Source of the DNA: Arsenophonus sp052171275 | Lineage (GTDB): Bacteria; Pseudomonadota; Gammaproteobacteria; Enterobacterales; Enterobacteriaceae | DNA: 64,000 bases | Direction of reading: 5' to 3' | Assembly: GCA_052171275.1 (NCBI GenBank) | Contig: CM125795.1 | Location: 1,860,001 to 1,924,000 of the forward strand | Shown here: piece after piece, positions 28,801-39,112 of the stretch | How the letters are laid out: each line of letters opens with the position of its first letter | How positions within the stretch are numbered: the first letter of the stretch is position 1 | Notes under the pieces: model-generated | Seen by the model: only the letters and a program-made list of their open reading frames with translations | Databases searched by the model: none | What the model was told of the DNA's origin: nothing | Program-made: the position numbers and the translations under genes

Positions 28801-29399
28801 TTATCGTTATTTGATAGAATAGTTAAATTATTTTAATCTGAATTTCTAATAATGATTTTTATTTTAAAATATATTAACACAATAAATAAATTATTACTTA
28901 AAAGGATAGAAAGATATTTTCTTATGAAACAATTAATATTGTTATATTATTCTGTAATTTTATTCAATCCTAATATAATAAAATTCTAACTTAATATTAT
29001 TAAAATGTATAAACAGATTTTAATGAAAAAATTAAAGCAAAATATTTCTTTTAGTTGTTATAGTATTATTATATTTTAGTAAATTTAATCTATTAATAGA
29101 GAATAATTTAAATTATTTATTGAATAGGTATACTATATATGAAATAATGAAACATACTTTGAATATTTTTTCATTAACTATTTCTTCCATTTACTTTAAA
29201 TAAAGTAGATAGATAAAGAATACTTTTTAATCAAGTATTAAATTTGTTTTATTTTATAATAACAAAATTATTGATGATGTTGTTAAAACTTTTTTTATAA
29301 TTCATAATAAATTAAAATAATAATTATATTTTATCATTAAAACTTAATATTCTTTAAAGTTATATATTTTTTCATTATAATATTCATAATAGTATTAAT

Positions 29400-29431
29400 T
29401 AATATTTTAATTATTTATAATTAAAATATTA
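29400..29431. repeat. Perfect inverted repeat, 15-bp arms, 2-nt loop
   Basis: The arms are 29400-29414 and 29417-29431, A/T only, beginning TAATATTTTAATTAT. There is no gene nearby. Confidence 0.65.
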
Positions 29432-31205
29432 GTGTATTTCAGTAATTAATGAATTTATATTAGTTAAATTAAAGAAATAGATTAAATATAAACATTGATT
29501 AAGGACTTTAATTCAAACATAAGTTATAAATTTATAGTATTCGTAAATAATTTATTATGATCTAGTAATTTCTTTATCATTCATTTTCTCTTTAGAGCAA
29601 TATTAGAATTTTAAGTATAAAACTCATTTTTATAAAACTAATCAATCAATAAATTCTATAAATTATAGAGATTTTTATTATTTAATTATTTATTTATTAT
29701 AATTTTTATATAGTTTTAATAAAATTAAAATATATCTTACATTATTAACTAATAATAAATTTATTTTAGTTTTATTAGATTTTTAATTAAAATAGTTTAA
29801 TTTAATTTTAAAATCACACTATTATTGGATAGTATACATTTAAAAGTATTAAATATAATATTATAAATATAATGCATTTATACTAATAATAAATAATTAT
29901 TTAATTTATTTTTCATTAAAGTTTAACTACTACATCTTTTATTTAAAATAATACTTAATTATGTCTTATAATCTAAAATATTTTTCTATTATAAATTAAT
30001 TAATATTTTATATCTTTTTTAAAGAAAAGTATTAATTTTATTATTATATAATATTATATTAATATTATTAATTAGTTATTTTAATTAAAAACACATTATT
30101 ATGAGTAACTTGATTGACTTACTATATTAAATATTTTAAAATCTTCAAAAAAAATTTGATAATCACATAAATTATTTTTATTTTATTTATGGAAAATTCT
30201 TTAATTTTAAATTTATCTTTTATTAAAACCTATATAGACTTTAATATAAAATAAAATGAAGATATAATATTTATGTCTTTTATTATAAATGATTTATTTA
30301 TCTTAATTTTATTTTTTATATCAATAAAATTAATATTTAAAATAATTTATTATATAGATTTTGACTATAAATTTATAAAATAAGTTATTAATTTAATATA
30401 GATGATTGCTAATCATATAATTATTAATTAGATAACTTATTATAATAATTTTAACAATTTTATTATAAAAATAAACAATAAAATTTAATAATTTAACAAA
30501 TAGTCCATTACATAAATCCAATCTACAAGTCTTTTTAAAAGAAGAGTCATATTTCTTATTTAAGAAGATAACTCTAATGATACACTTATCTTTATATAAC
30601 TAAAAACTTCTAGACATTATTTAACAATAAAATAAATGAAAAATAGTTAGATAAAATGTTTTATTAAAAATAACTTGTATTGAATTTATTAATAAATAGA
30701 TTTTATTAATAAAAATATAGTTTAATAATATATAAAATAAAATAAAATATAACGAATTATGTCATTTCTATTATTGAAGATAAAATATCAAATCGTTATT
30801 AAACTAATAAAACTATAGAAGGATATAATGTTAATTTTTGATTTTAAGAAAAGAAAAATAACTTATTAAAGTAATTAAGAATGAATAAATATAACTTTTA
30901 TAATACCTTAGATAAAAAATAAATTGAAATGTTGAAATATTAAAATAATAATTTTCATCTATCATACATTAGATAATAAATAAAAGAGATAAATTAAAGA
31001 TAAATATTTTATTTAATGAATTTATTTATAATATAAATATTATAAACTATTTTTCCAAATATTCAAAAAAAAATAAACGATTAAAGTCATACCAGCATGG
31101 AGATAGATCACTATATAAATAAGTAAATATACATTAATTCATATTAAAAAATATATTATTTAATCTTTTATCAAATAATATAAAACATAAATTTATATAA
31201 TAGAC

Positions 31206-31252
31206 TTAATAATAAAACTTATTAATATATAATTAAGAAGTTTTATTATTAA
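31206..31252. repeat. Inverted repeat of 21 bp with one mismatch, downstream of the tRNA
   Basis: The outer arms (31206-31220 and 31238-31252) match over 15 bp. After one A/G mismatch they continue for 5 bp around the loop ATATA. It lies about 77 nt beyond the 3' end of the minus-strand tRNA gene and could end its transcript, but no T-tract follows on that strand. It may equally belong to the general palindrome population of the deserts. Confidence 0.6.
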
Positions 31253-31329
31253 TTTAACTAAAAGACACTATTTTTATTTTATTTAGCAAAATCTATTTTT
31301 ATTAATAATAAAATATAAAAATAAGATAA

Positions 31330-31402
31330 TGGGCTATGTAGGATTTGAACCTACGACCGATGGATTAAGAGTCCACTGCTCTACCAGCTAAGCTAATAGC
31401 CC
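31330..31402 (-). tRNA. tRNA-Lys (anticodon CUU)
   Basis: The 73-nt gene folds into a complete cloverleaf. The 7-bp acceptor stem is GGGCTAT with ATAGCCC, the D stem is GCTT with GAGC, the anticodon stem is GTGGA with TCCAT around CTCTTAA (anticodon CUU), and the T stem is GTAGG with CCTAC around TTCAAAT. It decodes AAG. E. coli has only the UUU isoacceptor, although some other Enterobacterales carry this second species. The 3' CCA is not encoded: TTA follows the discriminator A, so the tail must be added by tRNA nucleotidyltransferase. It is the only RNA gene I found and the most G/C-rich element for kilobases around. Confidence 0.96.
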
Positions 31403-31416
31403 ACAACAATAGTTTT

Positions 31417-31446
31417 ATAGTACAAATGTTAATAACCAATTATCAA
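31417..31446 (-). promoter_or_regulatory. Probable promoter of tRNA-Lys
   Basis: On the minus strand TTGATA (31441-31446) and TACTAT (31417-31422) are separated by 18 nt. The second box ends 14 nt before the tRNA 5' end. The -35 box matches the consensus in 5 of 6 positions and the -10 box in 4 of 6. AT richness makes such matches common, so position is the main support. Confidence 0.4.
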
Positions 31447-33762
31447 AATATAAATAGTATATAAAATATTTATAACTAATATTAAGAATAATTAATTCTT
31501 ATTGAATATTAATATTTGATATTTTAATATTAAAAATCTTTATTAATTCTTAACATTTAAGGAATAAATGTCTTATTGATATTAAGAATATCATATTTAA
31601 CTTTTTGTTATATTAAATTTAATCATTAGATTGAACATATAATATAATTTAACTTTTATTAATCAAATAAAGCTCTAGACTATTATTTATAGTATAAATA
31701 TGTTTTGATTCTTTTTATATAAATAAATTAAATAAAATATTAAACTCAAGATATTATTTTTTTAAAAAAAGATAATTTAAATAAATTTACTATAAAATTA
31801 ATAAAAAATTTTTATTAGCTATATAAGTATAAATACTTCTTTACTACATCTAACTTTTCTATCAATGAAATAAATAAAAATATAGTTAACAAAAACAATC
31901 TTTTTTTACTAATTTTTAAATTTTTTTTAAAAAACTATTGATTTTATCAAAAAATAAAAATAAAATAAATAAATTGAAAATGTTTTTATTTTTTTTAATA
32001 AATCTTATATTAACATTAATATATGTTAATATTATTTATATTGTGATATCTACTTAAACTACATTTAATGGTAAATTAAGAAACAATAAAATACTTTATA
32101 TTTTATATAGTAAAATTATTACTTAATATTTTATGTGTTTATCATAATAAAAATTATGTTAAATATTTAAATTATTTAAAATTTTTTAATACAATATTAT
32201 AAAAATCTACAAAAATACTATATTGAACTTCTTTTTTTAAAAATATGACATTAAAATAAATATTTCAATATTAATTAAAATAAAATATAATTTTATTTAG
32301 ATTATTTTTATAAGTAAATTTTTATATATTATTAGAATTAACTAATTAGTTAAAATTTAAAATTAAAAAAACAAAATATAGATTTTATCTAATAGACTAA
32401 TTATATTAATTTTATTAGTTTAATTTATAAAATTAATATTTGATAGAATGATCTTTAAAATTTAAATTAAATTATTATGAATACTTTAATTTTTTATAAT
32501 TCTTTTTTAAACTATTTTCAGCAATAAAAAATTATATTTACTTTAGCTAAAATTATAAAAAATAAATATATGAAAATTAATATTAAAACTAACAAATTTA
32601 TATCTATAATTAAAATAATTTTAAGATATTAAATATTAATAATACTTAATTTAATAATTAAAATCATCAACAAAATTATGTAAACAACATTAATTTTCTC
32701 CACAATCAGATAATCTAATTAAAATAAATTACATTACATAAGTAATGATATAATGTAAAGTAAGGAAATATTAAATATTTTTAATAAATAAATAATTAAT
32801 TAAGTTTATCACTAGAATAATAAACATGTTAACTAAAAAACGTTTAACTCTTTAAAACAATTAATAAATCATGATATAACAAAATATATTTATTTTGATT
32901 TATAAAAAATTAAATTCTAATTTTAGTATTTATAAATAAATCAGATGAAGAATAATTTTATTTTATTTAACTAATAAAATATTATACTTATAATCTAAAG
33001 TCTCTTTAGATTAAATATATTTTATTCATAAATGATTGTTTTCATTAGATTTAATAAATTATTAAATTATAAATACCTTAAATTATCAATGATATGAAAA
33101 ATAAAAATTAATCAATTTTAAATAAAAAATAAAATAATAATACTATTTAAGTAAGGATTAAATAAATTTTATTTTAATATTTTTTAAAATTAACATATAG
33201 ATAAAATTACTTTATATTAAAAAATAATCAATACAATAGATAGAAATAACTTATTTACTATAACTAGAATAACTAAACGTAATGATAGTTTTTAATAAAA
33301 AAATAATTAAAGTTAATATTTAGCAATTTCTAAATATAAAATTTAATAAATAATAAAAACATGCTATTCAATAAAGTAAAATAATTAATTTATTATAATT
33401 ATTTATAATAAATAATAAAATATGAAAATAATATTATAGATAAGATATATTATTAAAATAATATATTTATCAATTACATTAAAATAAATTTAAATAATAT
33501 TTTATCAATTTTAAAATATCAGTAAAAATATAGTAAAAAATTTTACTATTTTTCTTTGTGCTAATAAATAATAACATAAAATAATATTTAATTTAAATAA
33601 ATAAATAATAATAAATCATTTTCAAATACTGATTAAAATAGATTGATACTCACTGAATCTCATAATTAAAATTTAATTTATTAAATGTGAATATAAATTA
33701 CCTCTAATTTAATGTTAAGATTACTATCTTAGTATAAAATTATTATTTATTTAATCTCTAAA
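31447..33762. other. AT-rich desert between tRNA-Lys and amiC
   Basis: I see no gene in these 2.3 kb on either strand, only short AT palindromes (for example around 32014-32040 and 33440-33470). In E. coli the region beyond amiC carries mltA and tRNA-Met genes; nothing recognisable of them remains here. Confidence 0.7.
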
Positions 33763-35016
33763 TTAACATAAAAGAAAATTTCTATTTTTCTTAAAATAAG
33801 CTTTAATACCTCGAAAAATAGATTCTGCTATCTGTTGTTGGAATTTAATTGTTTTTAATTTTTTTTCTTCTTCAATATTGCTAATAAAAGCAACTTCAAC
33901 CAAAATTGATGGAACATCTGGTGCCTTTAATACTGTAAAACTAGCTTGATTAACAATATTTTTATGTAACTTATTAATATTAGCTATTCGTTTAAGCACT
34001 TCTTTACCAAATTTCAAACTATTGTTGATAGTTACTGTTTGAACCAAATCAAATATAGTTTGATCAAGGTATTTATCACCACTCTTACTTACACCATTAA
34101 TTAAATCTACCTTATTTTGTGTTTCAGCTAAATAACGAGCGGTATTACTAGTTGCTTCTTTTGTCGATAATGCAAATATTGAAGATCCACTTGCTTTTCG
34201 ATTAGTAAAAGCATCAGCATGAATAGAGATCAATAAATCAGCTTGTATTTTTCGTGCTTTTTCAACTCTTAATCTTAAAGGAATAAATACATCTTCATTT
34301 CGAGTCATATAAACTTTCATCTTAGATTCACGATTAATTAATACTTTTAATCGTCTAGCAATTTGTAATACTACATCCTTTTCTAGAGTTTTATATTTTC
34401 CTATAGCACCTGGATCTTCTCCACCATGACCAGCATCAATCATAATAATAATTACTTTATTTCTCTCTATTTTATATAATTTTTTCTTCTTAATTATAAA
34501 CTTGTTATCTAATTCTTTTTTATTATAATAACCTAGTAGTCCAAATAATGAATTTCGATTAGCGTAAAAATTATAATCATGATAAAAATCAATAACTAAG
34601 CGATAATTAAAAGCAGCAATAGGAGAAATAGTAAATATTTTTAAATTAGTATATGTTTTTATTTCAAAAACTAATCTAACTGTTTTCTGATTGAATTGCC
34701 CAACTTTAATTAATTTTAAATAATTATCACTTGAACTAATTTGCTTATTAATATTACTTAAAATATTATTTAATTGTAGATCTTCTAAATCTATAACAAT
34801 ACGATTAGGAACAGACAAAGTAAATTTACGATATTTTAAAGGAATATTCGACTCTAAAGTCACTCTAGTATAGCTAGATGCTGGCCAAATACGAATAGCA
34901 ATTATTTTTGAAGATGAAGCAGCTAACCCCAATGAATTGATATTTAATAGAATAATAACAGCAACTGTTCCTTGCAAAAAACGTCGTCGTGAAAAACAAT
35001 ATTTTGAATGATTCAT
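33763..35016 (-). CDS. amiC: N-acetylmuramoyl-L-alanine amidase AmiC
   Basis: AmiC is a periplasmic zinc amidase that cuts the bond between N-acetylmuramate and L-alanine in septal peptidoglycan so that daughter cells separate. The 417 residues equal the E. coli length. The N-terminus carries a twin-arginine (Tat) signal: SRRRFLQG at residues 9-16, a hydrophobic stretch, then AAS near 33. The AMIN domain (about 38-145, WPASSYTRVTLES, VGQFNQKTVRLVFE) targets the septum. The Amidase_3 domain (about 190-410) holds the zinc and catalytic residues: His197 in DAGHGGEDPGAIG, Glu212 in LEKD, His266 in SIHADAF and Glu374 in ILVEVAFISN. No residue I would expect is missing. Function would need a Tat translocase and a NlpD-type activator, neither visible here. 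The gene follows recD in the ancestral order, but argA between them is gone. Confidence 0.97.
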   Translation of the reverse strand: MNHSKYCFSRRRFLQGTVAVIILLNINSLGLAASSSKIIAIRIWPASSYTRVTLESNIPLKYRKFTLSVPNRIVIDLEDLQLNNILSNINKQISSSDNYLKLIKVGQFNQKTVRLVFEIKTYTNLKIFTISPIAAFNYRLVIDFYHDYNFYANRNSLFGLLGYYNKKELDNKFIIKKKKLYKIERNKVIIIMIDAGHGGEDPGAIGKYKTLEKDVVLQIARRLKVLINRESKMKVYMTRNEDVFIPLRLRVEKARKIQADLLISIHADAFTNRKASGSSIFALSTKEATSNTARYLAETQNKVDLINGVSKSGDKYLDQTIFDLVQTVTINNSLKFGKEVLKRIANINKLHKNIVNQASFTVLKAPDVPSILVEVAFISNIEEEKKLKTIKFQQQIAESIFRGIKAYFKKNRNFLLC

Positions 35017-37264
35017 TTAAAATCCAGTTAATACATAAAATAATTAATCACTTGTATGCTTTAAGAAAGTATAATTTTCTATATTTTTATTGTTATTATT
35101 TAAATTTTTTTATATAAAGAAAATATTAATAAATATCACTTACTAAATTAATATATTCTGTTATTTTATTTGCATAATTAATATGCATTATTATATAATT
35201 TATAATATTGATATTGAATATTAAATATAAATTAAATAATTTTATTTAAAAAAAATTTTAGTTTATATCATTTTTAAATCAATTGATTAAACAATTTATA
35301 ATATTTCTATAATTTTATTTATAAAATATCTAAATCGATTAATAAGAATATCAATAAACTATTAATATGATGTTTTTAGAATAAAATTTGAATCACAAAT
35401 ATAAATTGTTTTAAAATTTAAGTAAAATAAATAAAAAATAAATTACTATTTTAGATATAAGTGCTTTATTATAAACAAATATAGAAATATTATTATATTA
35501 TAATGTATATTTTATATTTATTTGATTAATAATAATTATTGCTTTTAAAATTAAAGTATGTAATCAAATATCTAAAATATTTATAAAACAATCGATTAAA
35601 AATAATTATATTCCTATTAATTAATTAAATTATTGATTTAGTTATAAAAATAATTTTAATATATTCATATAGAGATTGTAACAAATATAGTTGCAATATA
35701 ATTAAAAAAATTATTTATTTTTAATAGTCATAAAGTATTAATAATTAAAATTAAAATTTTTAATATTTAAATTTTAATTAAGTTAACTAAAAAATTTATT
35801 AAAAAGATAAAGAATTAGAATAATTCCTGTAACATACAATTTTATAAATAAATATTAATATTAAGTATTCTTAATATAACTATTAGGTTATATATTTATA
35901 ACAATATTTAATTCTATTAAAAGTAGTAGAATTTTATTATAAATAAATTATTTATTTAATAAATATAGATAATAAATTTATAAATAAAAAATTCTTAACT
36001 AATTTATGAAATTGATATCAAAGATATACACAAAATATTCAAATTAAATATAACTTATTTAGAATTTAATCTTACTTAAATGAGTAAAGATGAAATCTTT
36101 ATAAGTTTGATATCATCAAAATAAAATATAATTTTTTATTTGGTTTTCATACACTCTCTATTTTATAAAAAAATATTTATAAATCATTTATCTAATAATA
36201 TATTTAAACTCGTTTTTCTTCTAAAAAACTCGTTAAATAGTTTTTAACTAATATATTTAAAAAGTTAAATTTAGAACTTAATATAATAATAAAAAAGAAT
36301 TTATTAGTTTTAAAGAAAAATAATTCATATAGTAAAATGATATGGTAGTTATCAAGAAAATAAATGTTTTATAATTGTCAAAAGATATATATATTCTCAA
36401 TATTTAAGATTAATTAAATATTATTAAAACAAATTAAGAATTAAATTTATAAACTTAATTATAATATCAAAAATAAATTATTTAATTAAAAATATTATTT
36501 TTATTAATAATAAAATAAAAAAATAATTAATTATTAGTTATTATAATTAATAATGCTACCAAATAAAGTAATATAAAAATATTTTATATTAAAACAATTT
36601 ATTTTTTTTATTATTTATAATCATCTAAATTAGATTATTATAAATAATGTTTAATACATCATATTATAAGCATTTGAATTTAAATAAATTATATCTGATA
36701 ATAAATTAAATAAAAATATATATCTCTATATTAATTATAAATTATTATTTTATATTATTTTATTTCTTATACTAAAATCATTCTAAATATTATCAGTTTT
36801 AATTTTTTATTTTTATATTATATTAATATATATTAGAACATTATTCTTTTATCAAAAATAAAAAACTAATTTAGTTTATTTATTAAAATAAATAATATGA
36901 AAATATATTTTTTATATATAAGTATTATTATATAAATAATCTCTAATATAGAGATTTTATTAATTAATAATGTTAAATTAGATTCAATCTTTATATATGA
37001 TTATGATCAATTTTAAATACTTTATATAATATTTAAAAAATAAAAATTTATATTATTAAGATAAAATTATTAAAGAAATAAATAATAATAAGAAATTAAA
37101 ATAATTAATATAATTTAATTAAACAATAATAAAACTAAATTATATATTATTATAATAATACTCAAATCCAATTTACTATAATTAAAATTATTATTTTTAA
37201 TATTATTTAGTATTATTAATCAAATAAAAAAAATAGCATAACTACTTAAAAAATTATATTTTTA
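35017..37264. other. AT-rich gap where argA would be expected
   Basis: No gene is visible on either strand. In E. coli argA lies between recD and amiC; I could not read any ArgA motif here, so erosion is complete or the gene was replaced. The gap is somewhat longer than argA alone. A small hairpin at 36938-36956 (AATCTCTA, loop ATA, TAGAGATT, followed by TTAT) looks like a weak plus-strand terminator. Confidence 0.6.
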
Positions 37265-39112
37265 TTAAAATAATCGATCTTTAAAACCACTGTGTCGTTC
37301 TGTTTGTATTAATAAAGCTTTGATAAAAATATGTTTATTTGCATAAATCGTCAGTTTATTTTTTGCTCTAGTAATTCCAGTGTAAATAAGTTCTTTATTT
37401 ATAATAGAAGTAAGAACTGGTGGTAAAATCAAAGCGGCATGATCAAATTCTGAACCTTGAGATTTATGTACTGTCATAACAAAAGCGGTCTCATATTGAG
37501 ATAATCGGTTTGGTTGTATTTTCTTAACTAGACCATTAGGCAATTGAAAATAAACCTTTAAATCTTGATTATTATCTCTTAACATGATACCAATATCACC
37601 ATTGAATAAACCAAGAGAATGATCATTTTTTGTAATTATAATTGGACGCCCCTCATAATTTCTATTTAAACTTGAATTTGTATATCTAATACTTCCTTGG
37701 TGATGTAAAAGTTGTTCTAAGTTATTATTTAACCCTATAACTCCATATGATCCATCCCTTAAAGCAGTTAATAAACGAAAAGAATTAAAAGCGCTAATAA
37801 TCTCTTCAGGATTTCGATCCTGTTTTATCATATCTAGATAGGAACGATAATATATGGCAGCATCATAAAGAAATTTAATATATGTTTCAGATAAATTAAT
37901 TGAATGAAAAGAGATATTTGTTCCTTTCTGTATTAATAATTGCTCAACTAGTTTAATATTATTTTGATTAATTGCTCTGCTGAATTGACCAATTTCTGAT
38001 TCTTCATTAAAACGATAATTCTTTCGTAATAAACAAATCCTATCTTTAATTTTTACTCCATTATTTGATACAAAATTAGATAAATCGTATCCAGTAATTT
38101 TACTTAACTGCATAGCTCTCTTGTAACTATATCCATATTCTGAAAAACGACATAGTTCAGAAAGAACAGCACCTGCTTCAACAGAAGATAGTTGATCTTT
38201 ATCTCCTAATATAATAACACGGGCATGATCAGGTATAGCTTCAACTAGTCTTGCCATCATATACAAATCTATCATTGAAGCTTCATCAATAATTAAAACA
38301 TCCAATAAAAGTTTGTTAGTTTTATGATAACGAAATAACTGTCTATTTTGTTGTGAACCCAATAATCGATGGATAGTATATGCTTCTTTTGGTATAATCT
38401 CTTTCTCTTCTGAAGATAAATTCAAATTTAATAATGCATTATTTAATGATTCGATTAATCTTGCAGCTGCTTTTCCTGTCGGGGTTGCTAATTTGATTAT
38501 TATTTTTTTTTTACTTAACTTAACTAAAGTAGCTAATAAACGTGCAACTATTGTTGTTTTGCCTGTACCAGGAGCACCAGAAATAACGGAAATTCGACTC
38601 GTTACTGCAATTGCAATAGCTATTTTTTGCCAATTTTGAATATTAGATGAAGTAAAAAAATAATTTAAAATAGTTATTAAATGCTGTTCGTTAATAATTT
38701 CTAATGAATGTTGAGAAAAAAAATTAGCCACTATTCCCTCATCAGCCCACATTCGTTGAAAATATAATTTATTACCAGATAAAATTAATGGCTTAGATAA
38801 TATCATTGATTGAGATACGTTACAAACAGCATCAGATTGCTTAAGTTCTGCATAAATCTTACTAATACTTGGTGATCCAATTGCTTCCCAAAGTTCAAAA
38901 GCAATTTCAGTTTGTTTACCATTAAATAAATAGATTGGTTCAAGTTTATCAATAAATAAACAAACATGACCAGATCGAGTTTCAGAACTTAATAATGCAA
39001 ATACTAATAATAATACGTTGTTTTCATCCTTTACTAATCGAATAGCAAGTTGTATGTCTAAATAATTAAGCAAATTAAGTTCAGAAGCTCGTTTTAATAT
39101 AGTCATTATCAT
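37265..39112 (-). CDS. recD: Exonuclease V (RecBCD) alpha subunit RecD
   Basis: RecD is the fast 5'-3' superfamily 1B helicase motor of RecBCD, which processes double-strand ends and regulates Chi recognition. The 615 residues match the family (608 in E. coli). Walker A is GAPGTGKTT (179-187), motif Ia is LATPTGKAAARL (208-219), Walker B is DVLIIDEASMID (269-280), and motif III is GDKDQLSSVEAG (301-312). The C-terminal helicase motifs TVHKSQGSEFDHAALILP and YTGITRAKNKL are intact. The ATG overlaps the recB stop as TAATG, with GAGG 9 nt upstream inside recB, so the two are translationally coupled; a second in-frame ATG two codons later is less well placed. An in-frame A10 tract (38503-38512) encodes Lys201-203 and is a potential polymerase slippage site. 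Confidence 0.97.
   Translation of the reverse strand: MIMTILKRASELNLLNYLDIQLAIRLVKDENNVLLLVFALLSSETRSGHVCLFIDKLEPIYLFNGKQTEIAFELWEAIGSPSISKIYAELKQSDAVCNVSQSMILSKPLILSGNKLYFQRMWADEGIVANFFSQHSLEIINEQHLITILNYFFTSSNIQNWQKIAIAIAVTSRISVISGAPGTGKTTIVARLLATLVKLSKKKIIIKLATPTGKAAARLIESLNNALLNLNLSSEEKEIIPKEAYTIHRLLGSQQNRQLFRYHKTNKLLLDVLIIDEASMIDLYMMARLVEAIPDHARVIILGDKDQLSSVEAGAVLSELCRFSEYGYSYKRAMQLSKITGYDLSNFVSNNGVKIKDRICLLRKNYRFNEESEIGQFSRAINQNNIKLVEQLLIQKGTNISFHSINLSETYIKFLYDAAIYYRSYLDMIKQDRNPEEIISAFNSFRLLTALRDGSYGVIGLNNNLEQLLHHQGSIRYTNSSLNRNYEGRPIIITKNDHSLGLFNGDIGIMLRDNNQDLKVYFQLPNGLVKKIQPNRLSQYETAFVMTVHKSQGSEFDHAALILPPVLTSIINKELIYTGITRAKNKLTIYANKHIFIKALLIQTERHSGFKDRLF

Larger units (their letters stand above)
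22819..31329. other. AT-rich desert between hemB and the tRNA gene
   Basis: I see no gene on either strand over 8.5 kb. Open frames are all short and of low complexity. Numerous AT palindromes occur; the longest are listed separately. A patch at about 30490-30590 is richer in G/C and contains an imperfect hairpin (AGAGT...ACTCT enclosing TTCTT...AAGAA); it may be a remnant of a lost gene, which I cannot identify. Confidence 0.75.
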
